Shown here piece after piece: positions 1 through 8,666 of a DNA stretch of 64,000 nucleotides. The position numbers and the translations under genes are program-made. The DNA is taken from contig JAHBVJ010000006.1 of NCBI GenBank assembly GCA_019637615.1, positions 186,001 to 250,000 of the forward strand, written 5' to 3'. How positions within the stretch are numbered: the first letter of the stretch is position 1; each line of letters begins with the position of its first letter. The stretch is from Anaerolineae bacterium. Its GTDB lineage: Bacteria > Chloroflexota > Anaerolineae > Aggregatilineales > UBA2796. The notes under the pieces were generated by a model. It did no database searches. It worked only from the letters and a program-made list of their open reading frames with translations, and was not told where the DNA came from.

Positions 1-1528
1 TGGCGGTGCCGGGGCTAGGCTGGCTCCAGTCCTGCCATGTGTACACATACACATCGTAGCTGGCATTCGGCACCGCGCTCAGGGCGAGGCTGTGGCTCCA
101 GTGCTCGACATAGCACTTCAACATATCGCTGGTGGCGGTGTCCGGCGCAGGCAGGACTGGCGCGAACGGGTTGCAGGCTTGCGCCGTGCCGCTCTTGAGT
201 GTGAAGTTCGGCGCGCTGGCGCTGGCTTCCCACGCATGGCTGCCCACCGTCATCGCCCCACCGCCGAGATTGATACCACGATAGAAGCTGCTCTCGCCCG
301 CTGGCACGGTGCCTGTGGCTGGTGGCGGTATCAGCGTGGTGCCACCACCGGGTGGTGGCGCGACCGTGCTGGTCGCCGGACGCGGGGTCGTGGTTGCCGT
401 GGCAGGGACAGGCGTCGTCGTCTTGGTCGCGGTCGGCTGTTCCACCACTGTGGTCGGCACTGGCGCGGACGACGCGGGCAGCTTGCTGTAGTAGTTGTCG
501 CGCCACAGCACACCATGCGCGGTCAGCGGCGAACTGGCGCTGTACGGCACCGCCGGGTCAGTCCAGTCTTCCAGCATATTGTTGCTGTCACACCACGCGA
601 AGATCCACGCGAACAAGCCGTTGTGGCCGTTCGGCATCCCGGTGTTCAGGAACCCGCTGATGGTGCTCTTGACATAGTTCGGGTCGAGCGGACTCGCGCC
701 GGGGTTTTCCTGTCCCAGCTCACCGATGACCAGCGGCACCTGTCGCGCGGCTGTCCACAGTTGTGAGGGTAAGCCAGTAATGTTGGGATACAGGTGCATA
801 CTGAAAGCCACATTGGCCGTCCCGCGCAAGCCCGCATCGAAGCTCATCACGCTCTGGAAGGCCGACACATCGAGCAGCGTCGCCCACCCCGTGCCGTCCA
901 TGACGACGACACCTTGAAAACCCGCTGTGTTGCGCAGGTAGGTCAGCACATCCTTCTGCGCTTGTACCCATGCAGACACGCTGATGTCCGGCCCCGGCTC
1001 GTTCCACGGGTTCATGATGAGGTAGCTTTCCAAGCCGCGCGCCCGCATCCCGTCGATGATGCTCTTCATCATCGGGTACGAGGCCGACGCGCTGCTCAAC
1101 ACGCCACCCGTATAGGTGTGGTCAGATGGCATGACATACATCCCACGATTGGCGAGTTCTTGCGCCATATCGAGGAAGCGCGTCAGATTGCCGGATTGCT
1201 GCAAGAAGCGGTATGAATAGTTGAGACGGACGGCATTCACGCCGAGGGCTTTGACTTTATCCGCCATCACGCCGCGAATGGCATAGGTGCCGTCGGTCAC
1301 CCAGCCGCAGCCGTTGTCGTAATCGCGGTACATTTCCATATTGATGCCCGCCACGACGAAGCGGGAACCATCCGTATTCACCAACGTCACGCCTTGCACC
1401 CGCAAGCCAACCGTGGCGGCGGTGGCGACGGAAGCCGCGCGGGTGCTGAAGACCAGCACGAGCAGCAGCAGCGCCAGCGCCAAGCGCGTGAGGTGGCGGT
1501 GGTAGTGAGTGGGCAAAAGTGCGAACAT
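1..1528 (-). CDS. Secreted GH5-like glycoside hydrolase with C-terminal malectin-like domain (partial, C-terminus outside window)
   Basis: This reading frame is open from an ATG at 1528 to the window edge, giving about 509 visible residues. A hydrophobic signal segment spans residues 14-37. The catalytic part shows a WNEPG motif (N176-E177-P178, the expected acid/base Glu of clan GH-A) and VIGELG with E270 as likely nucleophile. H245 and Y247 lie in the usual HxY position. A Thr/Pro-rich linker (about 355-400) joins a domain starting FYRGINLGGG that resembles malectin-like carbohydrate-binding modules. It probably cleaves beta-glucan or beta-mannan outside the cell; the exact substrate cannot be read. 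A second clan GH-A enzyme lies at 9790-11181. Confidence 0.85.
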   Translation of the reverse strand, partial: MFALLPTHYHRHLTRLALALLLLVLVFSTRAASVATAATVGLRVQGVTLVNTDGSRFVVAGINMEMYRDYDNGCGWVTDGTYAIRGVMADKVKALGVNAVRLNYSYRFLQQSGNLTRFLDMAQELANRGMYVMPSDHTYTGGVLSSASASYPMMKSIIDGMRARGLESYLIMNPWNEPGPDISVSAWVQAQKDVLTYLRNTAGFQGVVVMDGTGWATLLDVSAFQSVMSFDAGLRGTANVAFSMHLYPNITGLPSQLWTAARQVPLVIGELGQENPGASPLDPNYVKSTISGFLNTGMPNGHNGLFAWIFAWCDSNNMLEDWTDPAVPYSASSPLTAHGVLWRDNYYSKLPASSAPVPTTVVEQPTATKTTTPVPATATTTPRPATSTVAPPPGGGTTLIPPPATGTVPAGESSFYRGINLGGGAMTVGSHAWEASASAPNFTLKSGTAQACNPFAPVLPAPDTATSDMLKCYVEHWSHSLALSAVPNASYDVYVYTWQDWSQPSPGTA

Positions 1529-1765
1529 AACGTCTCCCTGATTGAGAAAGCATTGAGACATATTTACAGTCTTCATATAATCACAATTTTCATGAATTAA
1601 GAAAGAATTGTCAAGCATCCTTACGATACCCTAACCGCATCTTTATTCTTAAGCCTCTTTCGGTTAGAATAATGAAGACGCCAGCAATCCAGACGGGCTG
1701 TGCCCAAACCCCATCTGCGCTAGCCGTCTTAAGGTTTCAGACAGGTTTGTACACTCCCTTAACAA

Positions 1766-2911
1766 TTGTCAGCACCCGTTGGTGCCAAGTTAGGACTCTG
1801 CATGTTCTCCGTTTATCACCTTGCCAAAATGACCAGCATCGCTGGACTAGAGAATCACCTGTTGACCCTGTTGCCGGAGCTTCGAGCGCGGGGACTCGAC
1901 GCAAAGTTAATTGTCTTGGTTGAGCCAGCTAGCCCAATGACGGCGTATGTTGAGGAAGCGCTGCGACGTGGCATTCCCACGGAGACGATGGTGATCAACA
2001 CGGATCTAGACATCGGGTTGATCGGGCGGATGGCTCAACTATTTGGACAGCAGAAAGTAGATGCCGTGCATACGCATCTCATCCATGCGGATGTACACGG
2101 GTTGATGGCGGCGAAGTTAGCGCGAGTGCCACGCCTTTACTCTAGCGGGCACAATGATGATCGCTTTCGTAGTTTGCTACCTGTCAGGATGTTTCAGGCA
2201 TTGTTGTGGCGACAGGTGAATGCAGGTATTGCCATCAGCGAAGCATTAAGACAATTCATGATTCACACGGAATGGGCACCCGCCAACAAAATTCATACGG
2301 TTCACTATGGGCTTGATCCAAGCACACTGCCCCGACAAAATAAACATAAAGATGCATTAAGAATTGAGCTTGGACTTCCGCCCACAACGCCCCTCTTTGG
2401 TTCGGTTTGTCGCCTTGTGCCGCAGAAGGGACTTAGCTACGCGCTGCAAGCTTTCGCACGGGTGGCTGACGCGTTCAATGCACATTATGCGATTGTCGGG
2501 GATGGACCGTTACGGAAATCGCTCTTAGACGAGTGCGTAATGCTAGGGATCGCTGATCGTGTACATTTTCTCGGTTGGCGGACGGACGCCCAGACATTAT
2601 ATCCGGCGTTTGATGCGTTCCTTATGCCATCACTGTGGGAGGGGTTCGGATTGGTCGCGCTCGAAGCGATGGCGGCAAATCTGCCGATCCTCGCCTCGCG
2701 GGTGTCGGCGCTGCCGGAAATCGTGATCGATGGGGAAACGGGATACCTCGCTGATCCAACAGATGTAGATGCGTTAGCGGCAAGGATGAGGGATTTATTA
2801 CAAAGTCCCGACGCGGCGACGAAATTGGGTGAAACTGGCAAACAACGGCTGTTGACAGAGTTCAGCGTAACAAAGATGGTAGACAGTACACTGCGCGTTT
2901 ATGGCTTGTGA
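1766..2911 (+). CDS. Glycosyltransferase family 4 (GT-B fold)
   Basis: The 381-residue protein has the GT4 layout. An N-terminal Rossmann half carries the GLENHLL acceptor-side loop (residues about 27-33). The C-terminal half has FGSVCRLVPQKGL, AIVGDGP and the donor-binding PSLWEGFGLVALEAMA segment with its E-x7-E pair. It likely transfers a nucleotide-activated sugar to a glycan or lipid at the cytoplasmic membrane. The start is the TTG at 1766, because the first beta strand (AKLGLCMFS) begins before the next in-frame ATG at 1802; neither has a strong ribosome site. It stands alone, divergent from the hydrolase at 1528 and convergent with the bc operon. The substrate is unknown. Confidence 0.85.
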   Translation: MSAPVGAKLGLCMFSVYHLAKMTSIAGLENHLLTLLPELRARGLDAKLIVLVEPASPMTAYVEEALRRGIPTETMVINTDLDIGLIGRMAQLFGQQKVDAVHTHLIHADVHGLMAAKLARVPRLYSSGHNDDRFRSLLPVRMFQALLWRQVNAGIAISEALRQFMIHTEWAPANKIHTVHYGLDPSTLPRQNKHKDALRIELGLPPTTPLFGSVCRLVPQKGLSYALQAFARVADAFNAHYAIVGDGPLRKSLLDECVMLGIADRVHFLGWRTDAQTLYPAFDAFLMPSLWEGFGLVALEAMAANLPILASRVSALPEIVIDGETGYLADPTDVDALAARMRDLLQSPDAATKLGETGKQRLLTEFSVTKMVDSTLRVYGL

Positions 2912-2945
2912 AGCGTGGTATGGTGAAGCCGTATTGAGGGTTGAA

Positions 2946-2975
2946 GAAAACGCCGAGATGTTGCCATCCCGGCGT
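2946..2975 (-). terminator. Rho-independent terminator of the cytochrome bc operon
   Basis: Read on the minus strand, an 11-bp stem (2975-2965 with 2960-2950, one G-T pair, 4-nt loop) is followed by TTTCTTC. It sits 26 bases after the cytochrome c stop codon. Confidence 0.7.
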
Positions 2976-3000
2976 AAGAGAGCGTGCTACGAACCGATTG

Positions 3001-4191
3001 TTACTTCTGCGATTCGAGGAAGGCGATGATATTCTTCAGTTCGGTCAAACCGAGTTGATCACCGAAGGTTTGCGGCATCAGGCCAGCGGTGCCACCGGGG
3101 ACAACATATTGGTTCGGATAGAGGATGCTTTCCGCGATGTACTGCTCTGGCGTTAAGCCCGCATTGGGAGCATCCTTCAGGCGGACATCGACAATGCGTG
3201 TATAGGTGCCCTGCGTCGGCGCAACACTGTAAGCAGCGCCGCCTTCGTTCAAGTGGCAACCTGCGCAACCGCGATTGGTATAGGCAGTTTGACCAGCCGC
3301 CGCATCGCCGCCCGCGAGATCGAGCGTCTTCACATCGACGGTCTTGCCGAGATCAGCGAAGATCGGGTTTTCGGTGGACACTTCCCCGACGACAGGAATT
3401 TTCAACTCTTGGTTAATCTGAGTCGGCGTCAGTTTCACGGCGTCCGTCTGGTAATTCAGGACGTAATCAACCAGATTGTCGATTTCGTCGTTGCGCAAGG
3501 GGCCACCCGCGCTCTGCGCCCACGTTGGCATCGGTTGAGGCCAGTAGAACTTACTTGCCGGACGGCCTGAAATCAGCGTGGACTTGATGTAGTCATGTAG
3601 AGAACCGCCCCAACCCATTTCCTTCAAGCGGGTATCACGACTAGGATCCCAACCAGCGGTTTGGAGATCGGCAAGTTCTTTATTGGCGTCATCAACCTGT
3701 TTCTGAAGATCCGTCGCCTTTTCGGGCGTCTTGGGATCATAGTTGCGAATCTTGGCGTCGGCTGCCTGGAAGGCCGCATCCGCATCCTTGTACTCTTGCG
3801 AGTTCTTGTCCGCGATGGCATCCCGTTTGCTTTGTAGATCGGGAAGCGCCTTGACCGCATCATCATATTCGGTTTGGGCGGTTTGCAGCGCAGTCAACTG
3901 CCCAGTGAGATCAGTGACCTTGGCCTTGGCGACCTTGGCCGGATTGTCGTTCAGGAACAGCATGGGATTCTTGAGGGCAGGCGCTACACCCGCTAGGCCG
4001 AGTCCATCCGTCCCGTGACACGTGGAGCAGTTATTGAGGAATAAAGCCGCGCCACGCTCGATGGAGCGCCCTTGCCACTGTGTCGTGAAGACTTCCATCC
4101 GGGCCGGTTCGTTGATCGCCACCCAGCCCACGAGGAGCATGATGCCAACAAACGCCCCGATCCCCAGTAGAAGTTTGTTTTGAAAATTCAT
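3001..4191 (-). CDS. Membrane-anchored dihaem cytochrome c of the bc complex
   Basis: The 396-residue protein has one N-terminal membrane anchor (about 7-26) and two c-haem sites, CSTCH (C55, C58, H59) and CAGCH (C309, C312, H313). Likely axial methionines are in QPMPTW and GLMPQTF. It would take electrons from the Rieske protein and pass them to a terminal oxidase or soluble carrier. Between the first haem site and its Met loop lies a Lys/Asp/Ala/Gln-rich stretch of about 95 residues (about 88-185) with coiled-coil character, unusual for this domain. It is the last gene of the operon, 11 bases after cytochrome b. The ATG has AAAGGTTGGAG upstream. Confidence 0.9.
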   Translation of the reverse strand: MNFQNKLLLGIGAFVGIMLLVGWVAINEPARMEVFTTQWQGRSIERGAALFLNNCSTCHGTDGLGLAGVAPALKNPMLFLNDNPAKVAKAKVTDLTGQLTALQTAQTEYDDAVKALPDLQSKRDAIADKNSQEYKDADAAFQAADAKIRNYDPKTPEKATDLQKQVDDANKELADLQTAGWDPSRDTRLKEMGWGGSLHDYIKSTLISGRPASKFYWPQPMPTWAQSAGGPLRNDEIDNLVDYVLNYQTDAVKLTPTQINQELKIPVVGEVSTENPIFADLGKTVDVKTLDLAGGDAAAGQTAYTNRGCAGCHLNEGGAAYSVAPTQGTYTRIVDVRLKDAPNAGLTPEQYIAESILYPNQYVVPGGTAGLMPQTFGDQLGLTELKNIIAFLESQK

Positions 4192-4202
4192 AGCTCCAAC
4201 CT

Positions 4203-5993
4203 TTAGTGCCCGCCGCCCTGATATTCAGAGGCACGGCTGATGAAGAATGTCTTGCCCGTTGAAGTGACTGCACCTGCGGTACGGGGCGTATCGATGGGAT
4301 TGCCCTGCTCGTCCACCTTGTATTCAGCCGTTTGCATCTTGAGCTGACCGTTTTCCAAAATCGGCTGCTTATTCGCATCGATTTCTGGCAGGTTCCAGAT
4401 GATACGCATATCGACGCGTTTCAGGCCGGGTTGGATGTCTTCAATGCGATAGATGCCTACCGGATTAATGAGATGCCCTGAACCCCAGCTTTCAACCGTG
4501 TGGAGGTACTCTTGCATAAATTCACGCAGAGCGCCTTCGGGCACGGCTTGGCAAGTGACTGGCTTGGTGACGTTCGGCAGCACACCATTCGCCGCAGGAG
4601 GAACTCCGTTCCAATCTACGAGCGGCAGCGGGTGATCCTTATCAAGATCGTCCGTGCAATACGTACCAGCGGTCATTTCTTCAAAGGGAATGGCACGCGC
4701 GGGGCCAATGCCTTCCATCGGCGCGAGTTCCTGCGCGATTTCTTGGTCGGCGGAAGTCGCCACACCCCACTTGCCCGTACCAGCGTAGGTGAGCAAGAAC
4801 ATGACGAAGCAGAACCCGCACATCAGTGAGAGACCGAGGCGGCGGTGCGCATAACGACGGCTCTTACCAACTTCCAGATAAGGCCAAATGATGAAGGCAC
4901 CGAGCAAGCCTGTGGGGATGACCAGACCAAATAGAATCTTGTCACCGAGCTTCAACATGCCTTGCAGCCAGAGGAAGTACCACGGCGCAGTCGTGTGCAG
5001 CGGTGTGACTTGCGGGTTGGCGTGGCTTTCCAGCGGTGCATGGAAGAACCAGATCACCATAATCACGCAGATAAAGGTCGTGACCGCGATCCAGAGCATT
5101 TCTGTCGTGCCGACATCCGGCGTGAAGTACACACGCTTGTCCAGCGGGACGCGCTTGGCAGTATCTTGACCGATTTCTTCCAGACGCGGCGGCAAGCTGT
5201 GTCCGTGCAGAATCACTTTGTAATAGTGAACGCCAAGGAAGATCGCCGTCAGCATAGGCAGCAGGAAGACGTGCAGCAGATAGAACCGTAGCAACCCGCC
5301 AGCACCGATGTCTGGCGCACCACGCAGCAGCAAGTTCACGTTCGTGCCGACGATTTCCGGCGGAGCAGCTTCTGCCATCGAGGTACCGATCGTCACCGCC
5401 CAGAAGGCCAATTGATCCCACGGGAGCAAGTAGCCAGAGAAACTGAGGAACAGCGTAAAGAGCATCAAGAACATACCGCTGAACCACGTAAATTGGCGCG
5501 GCTTCTTGTATGACCCCGTCGCGAAGGTTCGGATCGTGTGTAAGGCAACGAACAGCACCATCCCTTCCGCACCTAAACGGTGCAGGTCGCGCATGAATTG
5601 GCCTAGCGGAACATTGGTCAGAATATTGATCATGTTCGTGTAGGCTGCTTCAGGGGACGGCGTGTAGAAGACCATCAGGAATAGACCTGTGATGATCTCA
5701 AGCACAAAGAAGTAGGTGGAAAGAAACCCCAGCCGGAATGTCGGGTAAATCCCCGTCACTGCTTGATGATAATAGCTGGGACGCATGTGCATCCAGAAGG
5801 CATCTGCGTGCGGCGTCAGACGCGGATTCGGACGGCGCGAGGGTGGATCACCACGCAGCGCTTCACGAATATCTTGGATGTTCATGCCTGCCGTGATTCG
5901 CTCTACCGTATTATCGACCACTTCGAATACGGCTTTGCGGAATCCTTTTTCCTTGATGTCATCAAGGAAGCTAGGAAAAGGCAACACCGACAT
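4203..5993 (-). CDS. Cytochrome b, fused b6 and subunit IV type, with long C-terminal extension
   Basis: The 596-residue membrane protein is the quinol-oxidising core of the bc complex. Both haem-ligand pairs are visible: H-x13-H in the DLHRLG...ALHTIR helix and H-x14-H in the LLHVFLL...GVHYYKV helix. The 13/14 spacing is typical of b6-type rather than mitochondrial cytochrome b. The Qo-site PEWY motif reads APWY, as in several menaquinol-using groups. N- and C-terminal domains are fused in one chain. After the last membrane helix (LMCGFCFVMFLLTYAG) there are roughly 180 hydrophilic residues not found in standard b6/subunit IV. The ATG follows GGGAG with 7-nt spacing. It lies between Rieske and cytochrome c. 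Confidence 0.93.
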   Translation of the reverse strand: MSVLPFPSFLDDIKEKGFRKAVFEVVDNTVERITAGMNIQDIREALRGDPPSRRPNPRLTPHADAFWMHMRPSYYHQAVTGIYPTFRLGFLSTYFFVLEIITGLFLMVFYTPSPEAAYTNMINILTNVPLGQFMRDLHRLGAEGMVLFVALHTIRTFATGSYKKPRQFTWFSGMFLMLFTLFLSFSGYLLPWDQLAFWAVTIGTSMAEAAPPEIVGTNVNLLLRGAPDIGAGGLLRFYLLHVFLLPMLTAIFLGVHYYKVILHGHSLPPRLEEIGQDTAKRVPLDKRVYFTPDVGTTEMLWIAVTTFICVIMVIWFFHAPLESHANPQVTPLHTTAPWYFLWLQGMLKLGDKILFGLVIPTGLLGAFIIWPYLEVGKSRRYAHRRLGLSLMCGFCFVMFLLTYAGTGKWGVATSADQEIAQELAPMEGIGPARAIPFEEMTAGTYCTDDLDKDHPLPLVDWNGVPPAANGVLPNVTKPVTCQAVPEGALREFMQEYLHTVESWGSGHLINPVGIYRIEDIQPGLKRVDMRIIWNLPEIDANKQPILENGQLKMQTAEYKVDEQGNPIDTPRTAGAVTSTGKTFFISRASEYQGGGH

Positions 5994-6085
5994 AGCAAGC
6001 TCCCTAACCGGTACAAATGATCGTTACTAAATAAATCCCCGTCATCTTCATGGATGCCGAGGGATAACCCCTCACGCGCTGTGGA

Positions 6086-6685
6086 TTAAGCGTGTGTTGC
6101 GCCCTTGATCTTCTTACCTGTATTGACACGAATCGCCGTTGGCGAACTGACGGGCAGCGGGTTGCCATCCGCATCAGTCGTGACCGTGCCACTTGGCGTA
6201 TCGACTATCAGTTGGAAGCGATCCAAATTGCGTGGCGCAGGCCCTTCAATATACACACCAGTCGCTTGGAACTTCGAGCCGTGGCACGGGCATTCAAAGC
6301 GGTTATTGAGGTCTACCCACTTGAACAGACAGCCCAGATGGGTACACGTCGCGCTCAGAGCCAATAAGCCGTTCGCGGTATTAGAAATCCAATACTTGCC
6401 GACCGGGTTCAACGCTGGGGCGGTTCCCACAGCGGGTAAGGTCGCAGGATCAACCGGGAACGTACCGCCGTACTCGCCTTCGCGGAAGCGTGGCAGCGCG
6501 AACCAGACGATAGCACCACCCAATTCGCCTAGCAGCAGCGCAATGCTGGCACTCCAGATATAGAAGAGAAACTCACGACGCGTGACGCCCTTTACCTGAA
6601 CTTCAGGGGCGTTTACCGCTGCCTCTGCCGCTGCGGTGCGCGCTGAAGCAGCTTTGGGTGCGTTAGTGGCAGTCGTACTTGCCAT
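6086..6685 (-). CDS. Rieske iron-sulfur protein of the bc complex
   Basis: The 199-residue protein carries the two [2Fe-2S] boxes, CTHLGC (C114, H116, C119) and CPCHGS (C132, C134, H135). By family precedent C114, H116, C132 and H135 bind the cluster, and C119 and C134 form the disulfide. An Ala-rich cytoplasmic segment precedes TRREFLF (residues 35-41), a Tat-like twin-arginine motif, and a single membrane helix (about 41-64). I start at the ATG at 6685 rather than the longer frame, because GGAGGAAG lies directly upstream. It is the first gene of the operon with cytochromes b and c. Confidence 0.93.
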   Translation of the reverse strand: MASTTATNAPKAASARTAAAEAAVNAPEVQVKGVTRREFLFYIWSASIALLLGELGGAIVWFALPRFREGEYGGTFPVDPATLPAVGTAPALNPVGKYWISNTANGLLALSATCTHLGCLFKWVDLNNRFECPCHGSKFQATGVYIEGPAPRNLDRFQLIVDTPSGTVTTDADGNPLPVSSPTAIRVNTGKKIKGATHA

Positions 6686-7039
6686 TCTTCCTCCAATTCG
6701 GCCTGAAAACGCCGCGTTGATGGGATACAGGATATGAAACGTAATCACTTGGCGACCATTCTAACATTGCTACCCAAAACTGGCATTCATTTCATCGAAT
6801 ACACGGGGAAGGCAACGAGACGGTCGAAAACTTACTCAAATATGTATTTTTCAAGCTTGTGGCATGTGTAAAATTTATCACATTTCGAAATTTGTGTCAA
6901 AAAGTACAAACTACTGAAACAGGGCTGATGCTGCCAAGAAAATTGCCGAGTGTGTCGCACGAAAGGCGCTTTGCGGCTAATATAAGAGAGTGTGGCTGTG
7001 TAGGCTGTGTATACCATATGCAGAGTTAGAAAGGTCGTC
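6686..7039. other. Divergent intergenic region between the bc operon and a histidine kinase
   Basis: This stretch of about 350 bases is AT-richer than its surroundings and must hold the promoters of the bc operon (minus) and the kinase gene (plus). I see no convincing -35/-10 pair, open gene, or strong palindrome. Confidence 0.5.
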
Positions 7040-8116
7040 ATGGCGCGGGTTCTGATAGGTGAATTCGAAGGAGCAACAGACATCAGCGCATTGTTAGAAG
7101 CTGATCCTTCCATTACTTGCGAGATCGTCCCACCAGCGCAGGTACTTGCTTCGTTTGAGAGCCTTCCCCCTGATCTGTTGATATTGGACGCCAACACCCA
7201 TTGGGCGCTTGGGAGCGAACTTAACAATTACTTCAACTTGAATGGACATTCTGCCCCCGCGATCCTTGCGCTGGCGTCGGATACACACCCATCGAGCGAG
7301 GTGCAGACGGCTTTTAACGCCAGCATGGTGATCACGCGCCCCGTCCAGCCGACGGCGCTGCTGATGTACGTTGAGCGGTTGCTGCGGGAACATGCAGATA
7401 CCCAAGCTGAGTCGCTGCGGGAACGGTTCACGATGCAAAGTGATTTGTTCAAGATGCTGATCCACGACATGGGCAATGCTGTGATGATGATCAACTCTGC
7501 CCTGAGCTTCTACAACCAAGTGCCGCCGGGATCGCCGGAAGCGGTGCAAGCGGTGTATGACGCGTTCGACTCGGGCAGCTTGTTGGAGTCGATGACGCGC
7601 GACTCGCTGGACGTGATCAACGTGGAGCGGCGCGAGATCACGGTGCGGCGGGTGACGGCTGATCTGGGACAAGTGACAGCCTCGCTCCTCAAACGGTTCC
7701 TCCCCCTGACGCATGATAAAGATATAAAGTTGGTTTTTGAACAACAAGATGACCTTAATACTTTTATTGAACTCGACCCCGTCTTGATCTGGCGGGCGAT
7801 CCTCAATTTGCTGGTGAACGCGCTGAAGTTCTCCCCTTCGCAGAGTACGATCACGGTATCGCTGACACAAGGGGCGCAGTCGAATATGCTGCGGATCGCG
7901 ATCAAGGATGAAGGCCCCGGCATCGACCCCACATACATATCCGGCCTGTTCGACAAAGAGAGCGTGGTGCGGCAGTACAAGCGGCACGAATCGCGCGCTG
8001 GCTACGGATTGGGGCTGGTGTTTTGCAAGCTGGCGATTGACGCTCACAACGGACGCATCTTTGTGGAGAGCGTGCCCAATGGCGGCTCTACGTTCATCAT
8101 CGAACTGCCACATTAG
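7040..8116 (+). CDS. Histidine kinase with N-terminal receiver-like domain
   Basis: The 358-residue soluble protein starts with a receiver-like fold (1-115). D50 sits at the phosphoacceptor position (LLILDAN), but VITRP replaces the usual Lys-Pro. A helical segment then carries the H-box LIHDMGN (H142). The ATPase domain follows, with N box (NLLVNALKFSP), DEGPGID and GYGLGLVF glycine loops. No membrane helix is present, so the signal must be cytoplasmic or come from a partner. I chose the ATG at 7040 over a GTG at 7007 because GAAAGG precedes it. No response regulator is adjacent; single-domain receivers occur at 32911 and 48715. Confidence 0.88.
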   Translation: MARVLIGEFEGATDISALLEADPSITCEIVPPAQVLASFESLPPDLLILDANTHWALGSELNNYFNLNGHSAPAILALASDTHPSSEVQTAFNASMVITRPVQPTALLMYVERLLREHADTQAESLRERFTMQSDLFKMLIHDMGNAVMMINSALSFYNQVPPGSPEAVQAVYDAFDSGSLLESMTRDSLDVINVERREITVRRVTADLGQVTASLLKRFLPLTHDKDIKLVFEQQDDLNTFIELDPVLIWRAILNLLVNALKFSPSQSTITVSLTQGAQSNMLRIAIKDEGPGIDPTYISGLFDKESVVRQYKRHESRAGYGLGLVFCKLAIDAHNGRIFVESVPNGGSTFIIELPH

Positions 8117-8363
8117 GGGAAGTGCTGAGTGCTTAGTCCTTAGTGCTGAGTAAAGACCCACGGTCTCCGACTCCTGCGCTCGGTGGCGGATGGGAAGCGG
8201 AGAATGATCCCATGTTGTGGTGTGGATGGCGTGAGCAGTAGGGATTCGGGACACGATGATCCCTGAAATGATCCCATGTTGGGCGGCTATCCCAGACTGA
8301 TGATCGTTGATCGCGGTCGATGACCGCCGTTTCGGCTTCATGGCGAACCCCCTTTGTCTATAT

Positions 8364-8480
8364 TTGCCTGTTTTGCCTGATAAACAGGCAATTTACAGAC
8401 TCCTCGAAATTCTCTGCTCGATGAACCTTCCTGAGCTAATAAAAACAGGCAATTAACAGGCCATATCAGGCAAAAACAGG
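8364..8480. repeat. Cluster of inverted TTGCCTG/CAGGCAA heptamers
   Basis: TTGCCTG occurs at 8364 and 8373. CAGGCAA occurs at 8385, 8446 and 8467. The outer arms, CCTGTTTTGCCTGATA and TATCAGGCAAAAACAGG, form a near-perfect inverted repeat with about 80 bases between them. Confidence 0.6.
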
Positions 8481-8547
8481 GCGACGGAAGCACAGTACGA
8501 AGACAATAGTGATTAAGGAATGGCGCGTTGTCGGGCTATCCACACCG

Positions 8548-8596
8548 CCCGACGTTGAAACGTGCGGGCTTAGAGAACAAAGTCCCTTCGGGACTC
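8548..8596. repeat. Dispersed two-hairpin repeat, copy A
   Basis: A hairpin (CCCGACGTT to CGTGCGGGCTTA, 8548-8572), 8 bases, then AGTCCCTTCGGGACT (8581-8595). The copy at 16118-16166 has the same order, spacing and second hairpin. Confidence 0.6.
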
Positions 8597-8666
8597 ACCC
8601 TGAGCAAATTCCGCCCATACTGCCTGCAATGTTTCGTATGAGTACTTCACCGACTAGCAAACACGG

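Larger units (their letters stand above)
8117..8666. other. Repeat-rich non-coding spacer
   Basis: About 550 bases without a supportable gene. It holds a 15-bp direct repeat (AATGATCCCATGTTG at 8203-8217 and 8267-8281), a cluster of TTGCCTG/CAGGCAA heptamers at 8364-8480, and a two-hairpin repeat at 8548-8596 related to one at 16118-16166. Confidence 0.6.

Noticed and set aside
8203..8281. 15-bp direct repeat AATGATCCCATGTTG as a possible attachment or target site
   Set aside because: The copies are only 49 bases apart and enclose no gene or element structure.
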